Shown: in pieces, positions 44,044-53,085 of the stretch
Layout: the number at the start of each line of letters is the position of its first letter
Numbering within the stretch: the first letter of the stretch is position 1
Assembly (NCBI GenBank): GCA_004297825.1
Contig: SCSX01000089.1
Span: 1-64,000, forward strand
Length of the DNA stretch: 64,000 nt
Reading direction: 5' to 3'
Origin: Spirochaetota bacterium
Lineage (GTDB): Bacteria; Spirochaetota; UBA4802; UBA5368
Notes under the pieces: generated by a model
The model's input: only the letters and a program-made list of their open reading frames with translations
The model's database searches: none
Told to the model about the DNA's origin: nothing
Program-made: the position numbers and the translations under genes

Positions 44044-45822
44044 GTGACGCTCATTTCCCGGCTGCGTTCATTCAAACCCGAAGTCTATCTGAGAAACCCG
44101 CTGGTCCTCCCGGCGGGGCTTGTCGTTTTCATGCTCGTTCCCCTCGTGGGATGGGATCGGCTCCCGGAATTCGACGGCCCCAGGCTGCTCGCGGCCGGGG
44201 TGATGTTCGCGGCGGGCGCGTGGTGGTGCGCCCGGGGGCTGTACCGCGGCTCAAGGATTTATCTGCGCCCCGCGCTTCTGGACGTTCTCGTTCTCCTGTT
44301 CTATTCGCTCTACCTGGTTTCCTGGATCGTGTCGTCCAACCGCGCGGTCTCATCGACCGCGGTCCTCCTGGAGGCAGCGTTCCCCGCGCTCTATGTCTTC
44401 TGCCGCGTAGTGATGCGTGACGGGGAAGGGGATGCACGCGAGCCAATCGTCGCGCTCTCGGGGGCGGTGACCGCGGCGGCGCTCGTGCTCGCCGGCTGGG
44501 GGCTGCTCCAGTATTTTTTCGAGTTCGACGTTCCCCGGGGAGTAAGGGAGCTCTTCAAGACGTACCATTATCCTGTCGTCGCGTCCATGGACAATCCGAA
44601 CTACCTCTCGGAATTCCTGGTGCTCGCGCTTCCTTTCTCCGTTTCCTTCTTCACCGCGCTCCGGCGCTACCGGCTCATGCTCGTCTCCCTCGTGATCATG
44701 GGGCTCGCGGTGTACTTTACCTATTCCCGGCTCGCCTGGTTCGTGCTTGCGTGCGCCATGCTGCTCATGATTCCATTTTCCCCGAAACGGGCCCGCGCAT
44801 GGCTCCTTGGATCCCTGGGCGCTATCGTGCTCATCACGGGCGCATTCTTTGCGTTTCATTTCATGAGCGGTTCGACGCAATCGGACCGTGTGCTCAACAG
44901 TTTTACGCTCTCCCGCACGACACCCCTGTTCGAGCGCAGGGTCCTCTACGCGACCGGCTTTTCCATGCTTGGGGACGCGGGCGTCGCGGGGAAGGGGCCG
45001 GGCATGTTCGGGTACCGGTACCTGGAATACCAGGGCCGCTACATCAACAGCGTCCCCCTGGACCGCTTCCAGCTTTCTCATCTGGTCGACATCGACCACG
45101 CCCATTCGGACCTCATCGAGATAGCCTTCGACTCGGGAATGCCGGCCGCGGCGGCGTTTCTCTCGATGCTGGGGGCCGCGATTTACGCGGGTGTCGCGCG
45201 TGCGCGCAGGCGTGACCACGCCTCCTTCATCGCGCTGGTGCCGCTTATTTACCTGCCGTTTTGCCTCTGGTCGTTTCCCTTTTACATTCCCTTCAGCAAG
45301 ATCCTTTTTATCGCCGCGCTCGCGCTCGTCGCGTCATCCGCGCGGCCGGTTTTAGGCGTGTGCGTCCCGTCCCGGGTTCCGGCCGCCGCGCTCGCGGCGG
45401 TGCTCGCGGCCTGGGGGTGGTGGGGATATCGTTATGCGGCATCTGATTACTGGAGCGCGCGCGCGGCCGCGGCGTCCGAGGCCGGCGGGATGGCGGCCGG
45501 GGACCTGTACTCCCGCGCGCTCGGGTACTACCCGTGGAACGGGCGCGCGTACCTCGGGAGGGGGGTGCTCCTGGCCGCGCGCGGGGATCCCCGGGGTGTC
45601 CGGGACCTTGCCGACTCGATGGAATATATCAGCGACCCCGGTTCGTACCTCGCGCTCGCGCGCTCGCTCAGGGAACAGGGCCGGACGGCAGAGGCGCGGA
45701 AATGGTATAAGAAACTCATTTACCTGCGGCCTGATATTCGCAAGGCCGTGCAGGAATACCGCGAGCTCGGGCCGGGCCCCGGCGACGCGGGAGGGGGAAA
45801 GCCGGATGAAAATAACGATTAA
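44044..45822 (+). CDS. O-antigen ligase/Wzy-like polytopic membrane protein with TPR tail
   Basis: A 592-residue inner-membrane protein predicted to ligate or polymerise surface polysaccharide. Around ten to twelve hydrophobic segments run from residue 20 to about 480. The large periplasmic loop carries the Wzy_C-type signature DIDHAHSDLIEIAFDSGMP, where the histidines are catalytic in WaaL. The C-terminal 130 residues form TPR-like helices (AAGDLYSRALGYYPWNGRAYLGRG). The GTG start comes two bases after the upstream stop. Its end overlaps the moaD start by 17 bases. The exact glycan is unknown. Confidence 0.8.
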   Translation: MTLISRLRSFKPEVYLRNPLVLPAGLVVFMLVPLVGWDRLPEFDGPRLLAAGVMFAAGAWWCARGLYRGSRIYLRPALLDVLVLLFYSLYLVSWIVSSNRAVSSTAVLLEAAFPALYVFCRVVMRDGEGDAREPIVALSGAVTAAALVLAGWGLLQYFFEFDVPRGVRELFKTYHYPVVASMDNPNYLSEFLVLALPFSVSFFTALRRYRLMLVSLVIMGLAVYFTYSRLAWFVLACAMLLMIPFSPKRARAWLLGSLGAIVLITGAFFAFHFMSGSTQSDRVLNSFTLSRTTPLFERRVLYATGFSMLGDAGVAGKGPGMFGYRYLEYQGRYINSVPLDRFQLSHLVDIDHAHSDLIEIAFDSGMPAAAAFLSMLGAAIYAGVARARRRDHASFIALVPLIYLPFCLWSFPFYIPFSKILFIAALALVASSARPVLGVCVPSRVPAAALAAVLAAWGWWGYRYAASDYWSARAAAASEAGGMAAGDLYSRALGYYPWNGRAYLGRGVLLAARGDPRGVRDLADSMEYISDPGSYLALARSLREQGRTAEARKWYKKLIYLRPDIRKAVQEYRELGPGPGDAGGGKPDENND

Positions 45823-46051
45823 AACATTTGCCTCCCTGCGGGACGCAGCCGGGTTCGATGAAAAGGAAATCATCGTCCCGGAGGGAATCACGATCGACGA
45901 GGTTGTGCGCAGGCTGTCGGTAAGTTTTGAGGGCCTCGCGGCCCGGAAGGGCTCGCTCCTGTACGCCGTGAACGAGGAGTACGCCCGCCCCGACACCGTG
46001 CTCGCGGAAGGCGACATTCTCGCCATGTTCCCGCCCGTGAGCGGCGGGTGA
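45806..46051 (+). CDS. moaD: Molybdopterin synthase sulfur carrier subunit MoaD
   Basis: An 81-residue ubiquitin-fold protein. As a C-terminal thiocarboxylate it donates sulfur to precursor Z in molybdopterin synthesis. It begins MKITIKTFASLRDAAG and ends in the required Gly-Gly (FPPVSGG). ThiS would be about 66 residues and lack LAEGDILAMFPPVSGG. The ATG overlaps the upstream ligase gene by 17 bases. moaE follows after 13 bases. Confidence 0.92.
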   Translation: MKITIKTFASLRDAAGFDEKEIIVPEGITIDEVVRRLSVSFEGLAARKGSLLYAVNEEYARPDTVLAEGDILAMFPPVSGG

Positions 46052-46064
46052 GAGGGGGTGCACC

Positions 46065-46481
46065 GTGAAAAAGATACTCATCCAGGAAAATCCCCTCGAT
46101 ACCGCGGCGCTCATCCGGACCGTGGGGACGAAGGAAGACGGCGCGGTGCTTTCGTTCATTGGCACGGCGCGCCGGGGGTCCATGGGGAAATCGGTGTTAT
46201 ACCTGCATTACGAAGCCTACGAGACCATGGCCATGAAAGAGCTCGGTAGGATCGCGGACGAAGCCTGTTCCCGGTGGCCGCTCTCCGACTGCGTCATCGT
46301 GCATCGCACCGGGGAGGTGGGCCTGGGAGAGCCGAGCGTCTTCATAGGCGTATCGACCCCCCATCGCGCCGAGGGATTTCAGGCGCTCCAGTTCATAATC
46401 GACACGATCAAGAAGACGGTGCCCATCTGGAAAAAGGAATTCTTCGAAGACGGGTCGATGTGGGTTTCCGAGAGGCCGTAG
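46065..46481 (+). CDS. moaE: Molybdopterin synthase catalytic subunit MoaE
   Basis: The large subunit of molybdopterin synthase, 138 residues; with MoaD it inserts the dithiolene sulfurs. FIGTARRGSMGKSVLYLHYEAYE and VHRTGEVGLGEPSVFIGVSTPHR are the conserved blocks, and the IKKTVPIWKKEFFEDGSMWV active-site lysines are present. Start is GTG preceded by GAGGGGG. Together with MoaD it supplies cofactor to the formate dehydrogenase just downstream on the other strand. Its end converges on fdhE; the gap holds a GTGGCGA-TGG-TCGCCAC hairpin (46499-46515) without a T-tract. Confidence 0.93.
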   Translation: MKKILIQENPLDTAALIRTVGTKEDGAVLSFIGTARRGSMGKSVLYLHYEAYETMAMKELGRIADEACSRWPLSDCVIVHRTGEVGLGEPSVFIGVSTPHRAEGFQALQFIIDTIKKTVPIWKKEFFEDGSMWVSERP

Positions 46482-46541
46482 GGGAAACAGGGCAGCGCGT
46501 GGCGATGGTCGCCACGGTGCCCGCCGTCGATGCGGGACCCC

Positions 46542-47423
46542 TTATGGAACGAGAGTCGCGAGGCCGGGCTTGTAGCCCATCTCCTCGAATTTGATATTCA
46601 TATAGGGCGTGGATACTATCTCCAATGGAAGGTATACGGTCCTTGACACAGAGCGAAGGTCGATAGTTTTAATGTAGGTCTTGCATTTATTGCACACGTC
46701 AACCCTGTATTCTTCCTCATCTTCAATAGTATAGTAACGCAGGGTCTCATGGTCGGTATTCTCGCAATACGGGCAATATACCCTCCTGGAAGTCCAGGTG
46801 TGTCCGCAAAAACCGCATTGCAACGAACGCTTTCCATCCTTCTCGAAAATCGACATCTCGGGCATTGAGCCGCAGACGGGACAATAACCCTTTTCCCACG
46901 GTACTTCGCCGTCGCGATACACCGAAATCTTCATCGAGAAAAGTGAAAGGGAGGGCTTCGCGCTATTATACAATAAAAAGCCGAGCATTTTTTTATCTAC
47001 CTGGAATTCATCCTCAAGACGGTCAAACAGGGACTCGTTACCCGCGAGCAGTGCCGCTAAAAGTTCGCTCATTCCCTCTTGCCCGGTCTCGATCATCGCC
47101 AGAATTTTTTTCACGTACTCCGACAGTTCGCCCCCGGCCTGCAACAGGATGCCGCTTATCTCGTGAAAGAGCGCCCCGAACGCCCGTCCATCCACCCTGA
47201 ATTGCGACACCTCGACAAGCGGAAAGTTTCCCCTTTTCTTCACCGATAGGATTTCTTCAGGTATGCGGAATTCATCCAGGCGGAGGGAGGGTTTCGATTC
47301 TTCCTGGGCGATGAAAATCCGCCCGTACAGGTCGAGCAGTGGACGGTAATCGGCTTTTTTCTTCGTTATCTCTTCGACCGCGTTCCTGATCTCGTCGGAC
47401 GGAAAACTGGGACTGCTATTCAT
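46542..47423 (-). CDS. fdhE: Formate dehydrogenase accessory protein FdhE
   Basis: A 293-residue cytoplasmic assembly factor for respiratory formate dehydrogenases. The C-terminal half carries four rubredoxin-like CxxC knuckles: CPVCGSMP, CGFCGHTW, CPYCENTD and CNKCKTYI. Family members bind iron and check the catalytic subunit before Tat export. The N-terminus is helical. It is the last of the three minus-strand genes, 88 bases after the iron-sulfur subunit stop. Confidence 0.9.
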   Translation of the reverse strand: MNSSPSFPSDEIRNAVEEITKKKADYRPLLDLYGRIFIAQEESKPSLRLDEFRIPEEILSVKKRGNFPLVEVSQFRVDGRAFGALFHEISGILLQAGGELSEYVKKILAMIETGQEGMSELLAALLAGNESLFDRLEDEFQVDKKMLGFLLYNSAKPSLSLFSMKISVYRDGEVPWEKGYCPVCGSMPEMSIFEKDGKRSLQCGFCGHTWTSRRVYCPYCENTDHETLRYYTIEDEEEYRVDVCNKCKTYIKTIDLRSVSRTVYLPLEIVSTPYMNIKFEEMGYKPGLATLVP

Positions 47424-47511
47424 GGCGATGCCTTTCCTGGGGTTGGATACAGTGCGATCGACGCGCTGCGCGAGGGACGATGCCCCCGCGCAGCGGTGAA
47501 CATGATTGCCG

Positions 47512-48204
47512 TTATGCGGTGGGGGTGCCTTTTTGCCTGACGTCCGTCGCCGATGCCGTTTTATGATAGAGGGTGCGCTTGTGGGTAATCAGGTAAACTA
47601 CCCTCACGCTGTCTTCATCAAGTAATGAGGCATCGGGAAACTCGCTGCGTACAACGCTGAGCCTGGCGTTTGCCATTACAAGCATTTTTTGCCGGTCGCC
47701 GAAATTCATGGCGCCCGTCGGGCATGTTTTAACGCACATGGGCAGAAGCCCGGTCTCAACCCTTTCGAAGCACATGTCGCATTTGTTAATTACCCCGGTC
47801 GTTTCATTTCTCCGCGGAACCTCGTAGGGACAATACTCGCGCATCATGGTAAATCCGTCTTTGGAAATTTTTTTCGTACGCGAGGTAAAAATGACGGCTC
47901 CCGAGTCCGGGTGAATCACCACGGCCTCCTTGACGTGGGCGTCCGCCGCGGCCTTGCACGGGGGTTCCGTGCAATGGCGGCACTGGTCGGGGAAAAAGTT
48001 CCATATGACGCGGTTTTTTATTTTATGCTCGCTGAAACGGACGATTTTATAATTGAAATGGTTCAGATCCGGCGGATTCTGGTGGCTTCCCCAGCCGAGC
48101 TGTTTTGTATAATTGGCGGGAAAATCCTGCCATTCCTTGCACGCAACCTGGCATCCCCTGCACGCGGTGCATCGCGACGTATCTATGAAAAATGTCTTAG
48201 ACAT
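47512..48204 (-). CDS. fdnH: Formate dehydrogenase iron-sulfur subunit
   Basis: A 230-residue ferredoxin-type subunit passing electrons from the catalytic subunit. Four cysteine clusters are visible: CTACRGCQVACKEW, CRHCTEPPC, CPYEVP preceded by REY, and KCDMCFERV...CVKTCPTGA, giving about four [4Fe-4S] clusters. Unlike E. coli FdnH it has no C-terminal transmembrane helix, and no cytochrome b subunit follows, so its electron partner is unknown. The ATG follows AGGAGG and overlaps the catalytic subunit's 3' end by eight bases. Confidence 0.88.
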   Translation of the reverse strand: MSKTFFIDTSRCTACRGCQVACKEWQDFPANYTKQLGWGSHQNPPDLNHFNYKIVRFSEHKIKNRVIWNFFPDQCRHCTEPPCKAAADAHVKEAVVIHPDSGAVIFTSRTKKISKDGFTMMREYCPYEVPRRNETTGVINKCDMCFERVETGLLPMCVKTCPTGAMNFGDRQKMLVMANARLSVVRSEFPDASLLDEDSVRVVYLITHKRTLYHKTASATDVRQKGTPTA

Positions 48205-51200
48205 GTTTTCCTCCTGCAACGTTTGCGTCTTCGTAAGTTAATTCAGTCAGCTCTTTTGGATCCGCTTTTCGAATGTTTACGCAGCATGCTTTAGTTTCAG
48301 GTGTTGAAGTATTTGCGTCACCCGCCGAAACGGTCAGCCTGTTTGTAGAGTCGCCAATACCTTTTTTCGTCCATCCGAATGCGAATGGCATCCCTATTAA
48401 ATGGACTGTCCTCCCTTGAATATTGAATGGCGTTATTCGTACCGTTACCATAGCTACTGCTTCAACCCTGCCGCGCAGGTTTGCAACAATAACCGGGTCT
48501 CCGTTTTTAATCCCCTTTTCCGCCGCAAGTTCATGGCTCATCTCGACATATAACTGCGGTTCAGCTTCAAGAAGGGAGGGAACATTTCTTGTCTCGCTCC
48601 CTCCGCACCAGTGTTCAGTCATGCTGTATGTCGTAAGAACTATCGGAAAATTAGGATCGCCTGCGGCGGATAGTATATCCATATCGCTCACAACAATTTT
48701 TGCGCATGGATTCCTGAGCTGTCCCGAGAAACCGTGATTTGTCACCGGGGTCTCAACCGGCTCGTAGTGCTCCGGGAACGGACCATCATTCAGGCCGGGG
48801 CCGTAAAGCTGTCCAAAACCGTCCTTGGTCATAATAAAAGGATTTTTACCGCCCGATTTTGATAAGGGAGGCTGGGCACCGTCGGCAACATCTCCTTCCC
48901 ATTTTGTGCCGTCCCACCTGATAACTGTACGGCCCGGATCCCATGGTTGTCCGTCTTTGTCAACACCGGCCCTATTGTATATGATCCTTCTGTTCATCGG
49001 CCATGACCATGAGAAATTCGGATAGAGCCCAATCTGTTTTTGCAGGGGAGTCTGCTCCAAACTGCGGGCTTTCATTTTGTTTCCAAACTCGTCGGTATAA
49101 ACTCCGGCCATCATCCAGCATAGGGATGCCGTTGACCCGTCTTCTGCGAAATCGGCAAGCCCTGTGAGCTGTTGGCCTTTTTTGGGACCGTCTGTAAAAT
49201 AACCGTTTATACGTTTTGCCACCTTGTCGGCATCGTATTTTTTATACCAGTTCAGGTTTACAATCGGTTCTTTACATACACCGCCCTCATCTTCATAGAG
49301 ATCTTTCACTTCATTCATGATCTCTACCATTATCTGTCCCATGGATTTGGATTTTCCTTTCGGCTTGACAGCCTGGTGATGCCACAGCATCCATCGTCCG
49401 CTATTGCTGATGCTTCCTTCCTTCTCAACACGGTGGCATGACGGGAAGAGAAACATTTCTGTTTTGACTTTTTTAGGATCCACCCCCGGCCCATGCCAGA
49501 ATTCGGTTGTTTCATTCAGATGTATTTCCGCCATGAAGAGAAAGTCGAGATTCGCCAGGGCTTTCCTGACCTTGTTGCTGTTGGTGAATCCCTGGGCGGG
49601 ATTTGTAGCCCATATTGACCCACCTATCAGCTCTCCTTTATACATTCTATCAAATGTATAAAGAAATGAGTGGTCACCTATTTCTTCACTTTTTGACACG
49701 TCTGCCTTGGGAATCCAGCTATAACCGAAATCGTTTTCTTCTCTTGCTTTTGCCCCGAAATATGCTTTAAGAAGGCTTGTTATATACTTAGGTTTGTTTC
49801 CCGCCCAGTTTAGACTTGCGGGTTCTTTTGAGACAGGCGTTGTCATTTTCTTGTAATCCGCCAGGGTAGGCATATTCGCCCTGGGAATTGCCAGGTAGCC
49901 GGGAAGTATATCGTAGAGAATCGCATGGTCGGAGGTTCCCTGAACATTAGGCTCTCCCCTTAATGCATTAATACCGCCGCCTGCGATACCGACATTGCCG
50001 AGAAGCAACTGGACAATACCGCTTGTACGGATATTCTGAACCCCCACTGTGTGCTGTGTCCAGCCCAGGGCGTAGAGAATTGTACCGGCTTTATCGCGTG
50101 TTCCCGTTGCGGCAAAAGCCTCATACGTTTTGAGAAGATTTTCCTGCGACACCCCTGTTATCGACGAAACCTTATTTAAATCATATCTTGAGTAGTGATT
50201 CTGTAACAGCTGCATTACACATCTGGGGTGTTTTAGCGTGGGATCTTTTTTTATCTTGCCGTCGGCATCCGCCTCAAACTGCCAGTTTAATTTATCATAC
50301 TTCTTTGTTTGAGGATTATAGCCTGAAAAAAGTCCATTATTGAAAGAATACTTTTCACTGACAATAAACGAAGCGTTTGTATACAGATCGACATATTCTT
50401 TGAAATACTTATTTTTTGTCAGTATGTAGTTGATCATGCCGCCCATGAAAGCAATATCCGTTCCTGAGCGGAGCGGTACATGGAAGTCTGATCGTGCGGA
50501 GGTCCGTGAGAATTTAGGGTCAATGTGGATGATCTTTGCCCCTCTCTCCTCTTTGGCTTTCAGAACCCATTTAAAGCAGATGGGATGGTGTTCCGCGGCA
50601 TTGCTGCCGATTATGATACAACAGTCGGTATTCTTGATATCGATCCAATGATTAGTCATTGCTCCACGGCCAAACGATTCCGCCAAACTGGCGACAGAGG
50701 GACCGTGTCAAACTCGAGCCTGATGATCGATACTCATGATTCCCATTGCGCGCATAGCCTGCACAACAACGGATGCCTCTTCATTACTCATCTGGGAAGA
50801 ACCCATGTGAAACATCCTGTCGTTGCGGTTAACAACCTGCCCCTCGGCATTTTTTTCCAAAAAATTCTTATCGCGTGTGTCTTTTATTCGCCTCGCAACA
50901 GTATCGATCATCCAGCCCCAGCTTTTTTCCTCCCACTTTTCGCTGTACGGCGCACGGTACATCGGCTTAAGTACCCTGTGATCGCTGTTGATCATTGAAA
51001 GCATCGTCGATCCCTTTGCGCACAAAGCGCCTTCGCTGACGGGGTAGCCGGGATCGCCTTCGGTACTGATGACTTCACCGCCTTTGACGTGTGCAATGAA
51101 GTGGCAGCTTACCGCGCAGAAGGGACATATGGATATGACCTCTTTGGCGCCGCTTATTTTCAGGTCCTTCGCGTACGCTTTCGAAGTCAGGTAGTTAACG

Positions 51201-51274
51201 CCAATGCCGCCAAGGGCTATTGCCCCGGCCCCGGCCCCGGCAATTTTCAGCAAATCCCGGCGTGATATTTGCAT
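48197..51274 (-). CDS. fdnG: Selenocysteine-containing formate dehydrogenase catalytic subunit (Tat-exported)
   Basis: Oxidises formate to CO2 at a molybdenum or tungsten bis-molybdopterin site in the periplasm. The gene reads through an in-frame TGA at 50710-50708 (residue 189) inside NHQARV-U-HGPSVASLAESF-like sequence, exactly where FdnG has selenocysteine; translated length is 1025 residues. The N-terminus carries the Tat signal SRRDLLKIAGAGAGA. The [4Fe-4S] cysteines are C50, C53, C57 and C85. A start at 51274 follows AGGAGG. The usual annotation would split it into two genes at the TGA. Molybdenum cofactor genes moaD, moaE, fdhD and fdhE surround it. Confidence 0.92.
50670..50710 (-). 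promoter_or_regulatory. Selenocysteine TGA with candidate SECIS hairpin
   Basis: The TGA occupies 50710-50708. On the transcript 14 bases later, CGCC-AGTTT-GGCG (50693-50681) can form the apical stem-loop expected for a bacterial SECIS element. The SelB-binding details cannot be confirmed by eye. Confidence 0.65.
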
Positions 51275-51321
51275 CCTTTTCCTCCTGGAGATCATCGTGA
51301 CGTTATTAAGGAATTAACTAC

Positions 51322-51349
51322 AAAATAAAAACAGAATAGCCGATGTCAA
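51322..51349 (-). promoter_or_regulatory. Promoter of the formate dehydrogenase operon
   Basis: On the minus strand TTGACA (51349-51344), 16 bases, then TATTTT (51327-51322), 48 bases before the ATG. The surrounding 51300-51430 is very AT-rich. No sigma-54 (GG-N10-GC) site was noticed. Confidence 0.5.
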
Positions 51350-51472
51350 TAGTTTTTATTTTAATATACATTTCTTTTTATGTGTTATTATTAGCATAAT
51401 ATTTTATAATATCTATATTTGGATAAATGTTGATAAATACCCGCTATTGGCCTGCACGCCGGCGCGGACAGG

Positions 51473-51615
51473 GCGGGGACGGTATTTGAACTACCTGCCG
51501 GTATGGGCTGGGTAGGCTGCGTCCGTTCGGCCGGCAGATTAGTCCTTGACTTGAGTCTCCCCGCAGGAAAAAAGTCTTGCCGGAGGGAAGCATGCGCAGC
51601 CCGGGTTCCCCGGCA
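51473..51615. other. GC-rich structured element upstream of the ModE gene
   Basis: In the 502-base gap 51275-51776, after the AT-rich promoter zone, lies a GC-rich, highly foldable stretch. GCGGGGA (51473-51479) pairs with TCCCCGC (51558-51564), CTGCCGG (51495-51501) with CCGGCAG (51531-51537), and GGTA with TACC around a 7-base loop at 51481-51495. A further hairpin, TGCCGG/CCGGCA, spans about 51578-51615. It has no gene or known RNA match by eye. Confidence 0.45.
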
Positions 51616-51776
51616 TGGTGCTTGTGCATACAACCCGCGCCGGGCATGATGGCATCGGTCCGGACGCATATTATTCTTTACTTGTCCAGCATCGGGTAAT
51701 CTAGTAGTCGCAGAGAGGCGACCCTTGCCCGAAGCGATATCGGAACAACACTATTTGAAGAGTACCGAACAGGAAT

Positions 51777-52148
51777 ATGGCGGATAAATCCACAAAGGGA
51801 AAAGGCACACCACAGGTACGACTTCACCTCTGGATCGAGGACGAAAAGGGCGTGTTTTTCGGACCGGGAAGGTTTGAGCTGCTTCGTCTCATTGATTCGC
51901 TCGGTTCTCTGAAGCTTGCGGCGGAAAAAATGGGCATTTCGTACAGGGCCGCCTGGGGGAAAATCAAGAAGACCGAGGAGGTTGTAGGGAAGGAGCTCCT
52001 TCACAAGGAGAACAACAAGGAAGGATATAAGCTTACCGAATCCGGAATTCTATTCATGAAAGAATTTAAAAAATTTTATGACGATGTCGCCGATTACGCA
52101 TCGAAAAGGGCCGTGACGATGGTTGAAAGGCTGAAACGCCCCGTGTAG
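51777..52148 (+). CDS. ModE-type winged-helix regulator
   Basis: A 123-residue DNA-binding protein matching the N-terminal winged helix of the molybdate regulator ModE. The helix-turn-helix is FELLRLIDSLGSLKLAAEKMGISYRAAW, followed by KIKKTEEVVGKELL. It lacks the C-terminal molybdate-binding (TOBE) domains, like the small LysR-type/ModE-N proteins found beside molybdoenzyme genes. It lies divergently upstream of the formate dehydrogenase operon and probably controls it, possibly with another sensor. The palindrome at 52271-52288 is a candidate target. No promoter was identified. Confidence 0.82.
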   Translation: MADKSTKGKGTPQVRLHLWIEDEKGVFFGPGRFELLRLIDSLGSLKLAAEKMGISYRAAWGKIKKTEEVVGKELLHKENNKEGYKLTESGILFMKEFKKFYDDVADYASKRAVTMVERLKRPV

Positions 52149-52460
52149 CGATTGTGTTGACTGGTTCACGAACCCCACCGTTCATTATACCGGAGGCGAA
52201 TGCATCGGCACCCCCGCCCGAATATGAAAAATTATCTTCACGGCGATAAGAGATTGACACGAGCATTTACTATGTCATTTCTGACATAATAGATGGTATG
52301 CTTTTTTTAACCGGAGCCGTCGCATGAGAAACCATTCGCGTCCGCCGCGGCCCTGGATGCGGTGTTCGGTCTTGCGGGGTATGCCTTCGGGGCGCTCAAC
52401 CAGGGCAGCGCGTGAACCGCGGCTCGCCCCGGCATATCAGGCACGCTGAGGTGATTGTGT
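52149..52460. other. Intergenic region with a palindrome and a possible gene remnant
   Basis: This 312-base gap holds TATGTCA-TTTC-TGACATA (52271-52288), a perfect inverted repeat 11 bases after a TTGACA (52254-52259). Bases about 52312-52413 can be read as PEPSHEKPFASAAALDAVFG and onward, a protein-like tail without a start codon, possibly a degraded gene end. No complete gene is seen. Confidence 0.4.
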
Positions 52461-53060
52461 ATGAATATCGGTACCTATTCGTACGAGGAATATGTCCACT
52501 TGGTTACATCGTTTCACGGCAGCCCGGCGCCCGGATTGCTTATAGGTGGATTTATCGTCGACCTGGCTTTGAAAAATCTCCCGGAAGGAGAGTTCTTTGA
52601 CGCGATCTGTGAAACGCCCGTGTGTCTCCCGGATTCCGTCCAGCTGCTCACGCCGTGCACTATCGGCAACGGCTGGCTCAAGATACTCGATTTCGGGAGA
52701 TTTGCCGTAACGCTCTACGAGAAAAAGAGCGGCGCAGGAATTCGCGTATTTCTCGATGTGGAAAAGCTGAAAAACTGGCCGGAGGTATACACCTGGTTCA
52801 TGAAGCTTAAGTCGAAGCGGGAACAGGATTACGACCTTCTCGTAAGCCAGATAAAACAGGCCGGACACGACCTTCTCGGCATGCAAAAAGTCAAGGTTGA
52901 ACCGGCGAAACTTCAGCGCGACAGAATGGGGCCTGTGTCTGTGTGCCCTGCATGCGGAGAGGCGTATCCCGTGAATCACGGCGCTGTCTGCAAGAACTGT
53001 GCCGGTGAGTCTCCCTACATCCGCCATGCTGCACTGAAACCCGGAGGCGCTGCTTTATGA
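52461..53060 (+). CDS. FmdE-family protein with C-terminal zinc ribbon
   Basis: A 199-residue protein of the FmdE family, named for subunit E of molybdenum formylmethanofuran dehydrogenase but widespread beside bacterial molybdoenzymes. The N-terminal domain begins MNIGTYSYEEYVHLVTSFHG with the conserved SFHGSPAPGLLIGG motif, where methanogen members read FHGH. The conserved second histidine is replaced by serine. The zinc ribbon CPACGEAYPVNHGAVCKNC is near the C-terminus. It probably assists cofactor delivery to the dehydrogenase. The ATG follows GAGGTGATTGTGT; fdhD follows after 25 bases. Confidence 0.8.
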   Translation: MNIGTYSYEEYVHLVTSFHGSPAPGLLIGGFIVDLALKNLPEGEFFDAICETPVCLPDSVQLLTPCTIGNGWLKILDFGRFAVTLYEKKSGAGIRVFLDVEKLKNWPEVYTWFMKLKSKREQDYDLLVSQIKQAGHDLLGMQKVKVEPAKLQRDRMGPVSVCPACGEAYPVNHGAVCKNCAGESPYIRHAALKPGGAAL

Positions 53061-53085
53061 GAAGCGTTGAGCGGATAAAGGTGGT

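Noticed and set aside
48197-50710. Reading the formate dehydrogenase as a disrupted pseudogene
   Set aside because: The TGA is exactly at the known selenocysteine site, flanking residues are conserved and the frame is otherwise intact.
51473-51564. A selenocysteine tRNA (selC) beside the selenoprotein gene
   Set aside because: The 92-base unit has a 7-bp closing stem, and on the minus strand a 7-base loop GTTCAAA has TCA in anticodon position, but the T arm with GTTCGA, the 8-bp acceptor and the D arm cannot be placed.
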